DNA from: Methanobacteriota archaeon
Lineage (GTDB): Archaea; Thermoplasmatota; Thermoplasmata; RBG-16-68-12
Direction of reading: 5' to 3'
NCBI GenBank assembly: GCA_005879045.1
Contig: VBLV01000005.1
Span: 1 to 6,807, forward strand
DNA length: 6,807 nt
Part shown: one piece after another, positions 5,936 through 6,807 of the stretch
Position numbering within the stretch: position 1 is the stretch's first letter
Layout: each line of letters begins with the position of its first letter
Position numbers and translations under genes: made by a program
Notes under the pieces: generated by a model
What the model was told of the DNA's origin: nothing
What the model saw: only the letters and a program-made list of their open reading frames with translations
The model's database searches: none

Positions 5936-6807
5936 CGGACCTTGAGTTTCGGCCAGTCCTCGAGGACCGCGTGGGCCCCGTTGTACCCCGGAGCGCCGCT
6001 CACCCCGCCTCCGGGATGCGTGCCGGCGCCGCACAAGTACAGCCCCTGCACCGGCGTGCGGTAATTCGACCAACCGGGCACCGGCCGGAACGAGAAGAAC
6101 TGGTCCGGTCCCATCTCCCCGTGTGACTGGTGCGCTTCCGTCAGCCCGAAGCGACGCTCCAGGTCGAGCGGCGTGATCACGTTGCGGGCGAGGATCGCCT
6201 TCGGGACGTTCGGGGCGTACTCGGAGAGCGTCTCGATCACGCGGTCCCCGTACGGCTCCCGGAGTTCGTCCCACGAACCCGCCGCGAGGTGGTACGGACT
6301 GTACTGAACGTAGATCGACAACGTGTGCCTCCCGGGCGGCGCGACGGACGGGTCGAGGACGCTCTGCGTCACGACCTCGAGCCAGGGATGCTTGGAAGGT
6401 CGTCCGTACTTCGCGTCGAGAAACGCGTCCTCGACATACTCGATGGAGGGGCCGATGTATGTGCTTCCCCGATGGTGGGGACCGGGTGTGTCATCGGCCG
6501 CGGCCCACCGGGGCAGCTCGGACAGGGCGCAGTTGACTTTCATCGCGGCCCCGTGCATTTTGATGGCGGCGACGGCACGACGGAATTCGACGGGCAGGTA
6601 ATCCGGTTCCACCATCTGGAGGAACGTGCGTTTCGGATCTGCGGTCGAGACGACCGCCTTGGCGTCGATCGTTCGGCCACCTTGGAGTCGAACTCCGACC
6701 GCGCGTCCTTCGAGGACACGAATCCGCTCGACCGGAGAGCGGAGGAGGACTTCCACGCCGCGGGCGCGTGCGGCGGCTGCGAGGGCGTCGGGCAATGCGC
6801 CCATCCC
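5932..6807 (-). CDS. FAD-dependent oxidoreductase, PYROXD2/phytoene desaturase-like, N-terminus cut by window edge
   Basis: The C-terminal 291 residues of a flavoprotein of the NAD(P)/FAD-dependent, phytoene-dehydrogenase-related group. Seen: GMGALPDALAAAARARGVEV at the edge, the usual mid-protein motif preceded by Gly, so the ATG at 6804 is internal and the gene continues beyond the window. Then come VVSTADPKRTF (51-61 from that Met), LDPSVAPPGRHTLSIYVQYS (150-169), ITPLDLERRFGL (210-221) and the FAD-contacting end GLYLCGAGTHPGGGVSGAPG (254-273) before NGAHAVLEDW. This C-terminal half closely follows the PYROXD2 pattern. Members have about 520-580 residues, so about half is missing, including the N-terminal GxGxxG dinucleotide-binding motif. 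Known: relatives include carotenoid desaturases and isomerases, but PYROXD2-type proteins have no settled substrate. There is no carotenoid gene beside it here, so a carotenoid role is not supported. It converges on the permease and shares the bases TTAG with its stop. Confidence 0.94.
   Translation of the reverse strand, partial: GMGALPDALAAAARARGVEVLLRSPVERIRVLEGRAVGVRLQGGRTIDAKAVVSTADPKRTFLQMVEPDYLPVEFRRAVAAIKMHGAAMKVNCALSELPRWAAADDTPGPHHRGSTYIGPSIEYVEDAFLDAKYGRPSKHPWLEVVTQSVLDPSVAPPGRHTLSIYVQYSPYHLAAGSWDELREPYGDRVIETLSEYAPNVPKAILARNVITPLDLERRFGLTEAHQSHGEMGPDQFFSFRPVPGWSNYRTPVQGLYLCGAGTHPGGGVSGAPGYNGAHAVLEDWPKLKVR

Noticed and set aside
6802..6804. ATG at 6804 as the start of the oxidoreductase
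   Set aside because: The Met lies in a GMGAL motif that is mid-protein in this family, the codon before it is an in-frame Gly, and half the family length including the FAD-binding N-terminus would be missing. The gene is cut by the window edge.
5932..6807. Carotenoid biosynthesis assignment (phytoene desaturase, crtI) for the oxidoreductase
   Set aside because: The C-terminal motifs match the PYROXD2-type branch better, and no phytoene synthase or other carotenoid gene lies in the window.

Overview
The window is GC-rich DNA with five protein genes packed on alternating strands. It looks archaeal. Two gene starts sit behind near-identical TATA elements (AGTATTTA core). The spacing predicts a leaderless mRNA for the permease and a leader of only about 8 nt for the vWA gene, neither with a Shine-Dalgarno site. 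The vWA protein also opens with the short charged stretch plus single long hydrophobic helix typical of archaeal pilin-like surface proteins. GC-rich, acyl-CoA-using soil or groundwater Thermoplasmatota would fit, but the phylum is inference only.

Layout, left to right: (1) a partial CoA-transferase family III gene on the minus strand (1-817), resembling alpha-methylacyl-CoA racemase and running off the left edge; (2) a 368-base divergent intergenic region (818-1185); (3) a complete thiolase on the plus strand (1186-2331); (4) a short convergent gap, then a complete minus-strand gene (2416-4212) for a membrane-anchored, probably extracellular von Willebrand factor A (vWA) protein; (5) a 265-base divergent promoter region (4213-4477) with two archaeal promoters and several inverted repeats; (6) a complete plus-strand APC-superfamily amino-acid permease (4478-5935); (7) a minus-strand partial FAD-dependent oxidoreductase of the PYROXD2/phytoene-desaturase-like family (5932-6807), running off the right edge. 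Its stop codon overlaps that of the permease in the bases TTAG.

Functionally, the racemase-like protein and the thiolase are a natural pair for beta-oxidation of alpha-methyl-branched (for example isoprenoid) or other acyl-CoAs. The permease suggests uptake of amino acids or amines, so the organism looks like a heterotroph. The vWA protein is the least explained gene: a pilin-like anchor joined to a vWA domain with an intact metal site and about 280 residues of unrecognised C-terminal sequence. I found no tRNA, rRNA, CRISPR array, insertion sequence or recognisable defence or mobile system, and nothing that amounts to an obvious new multi-gene system. Many long antisense open frames lie over the real genes and are GC-driven shadows.
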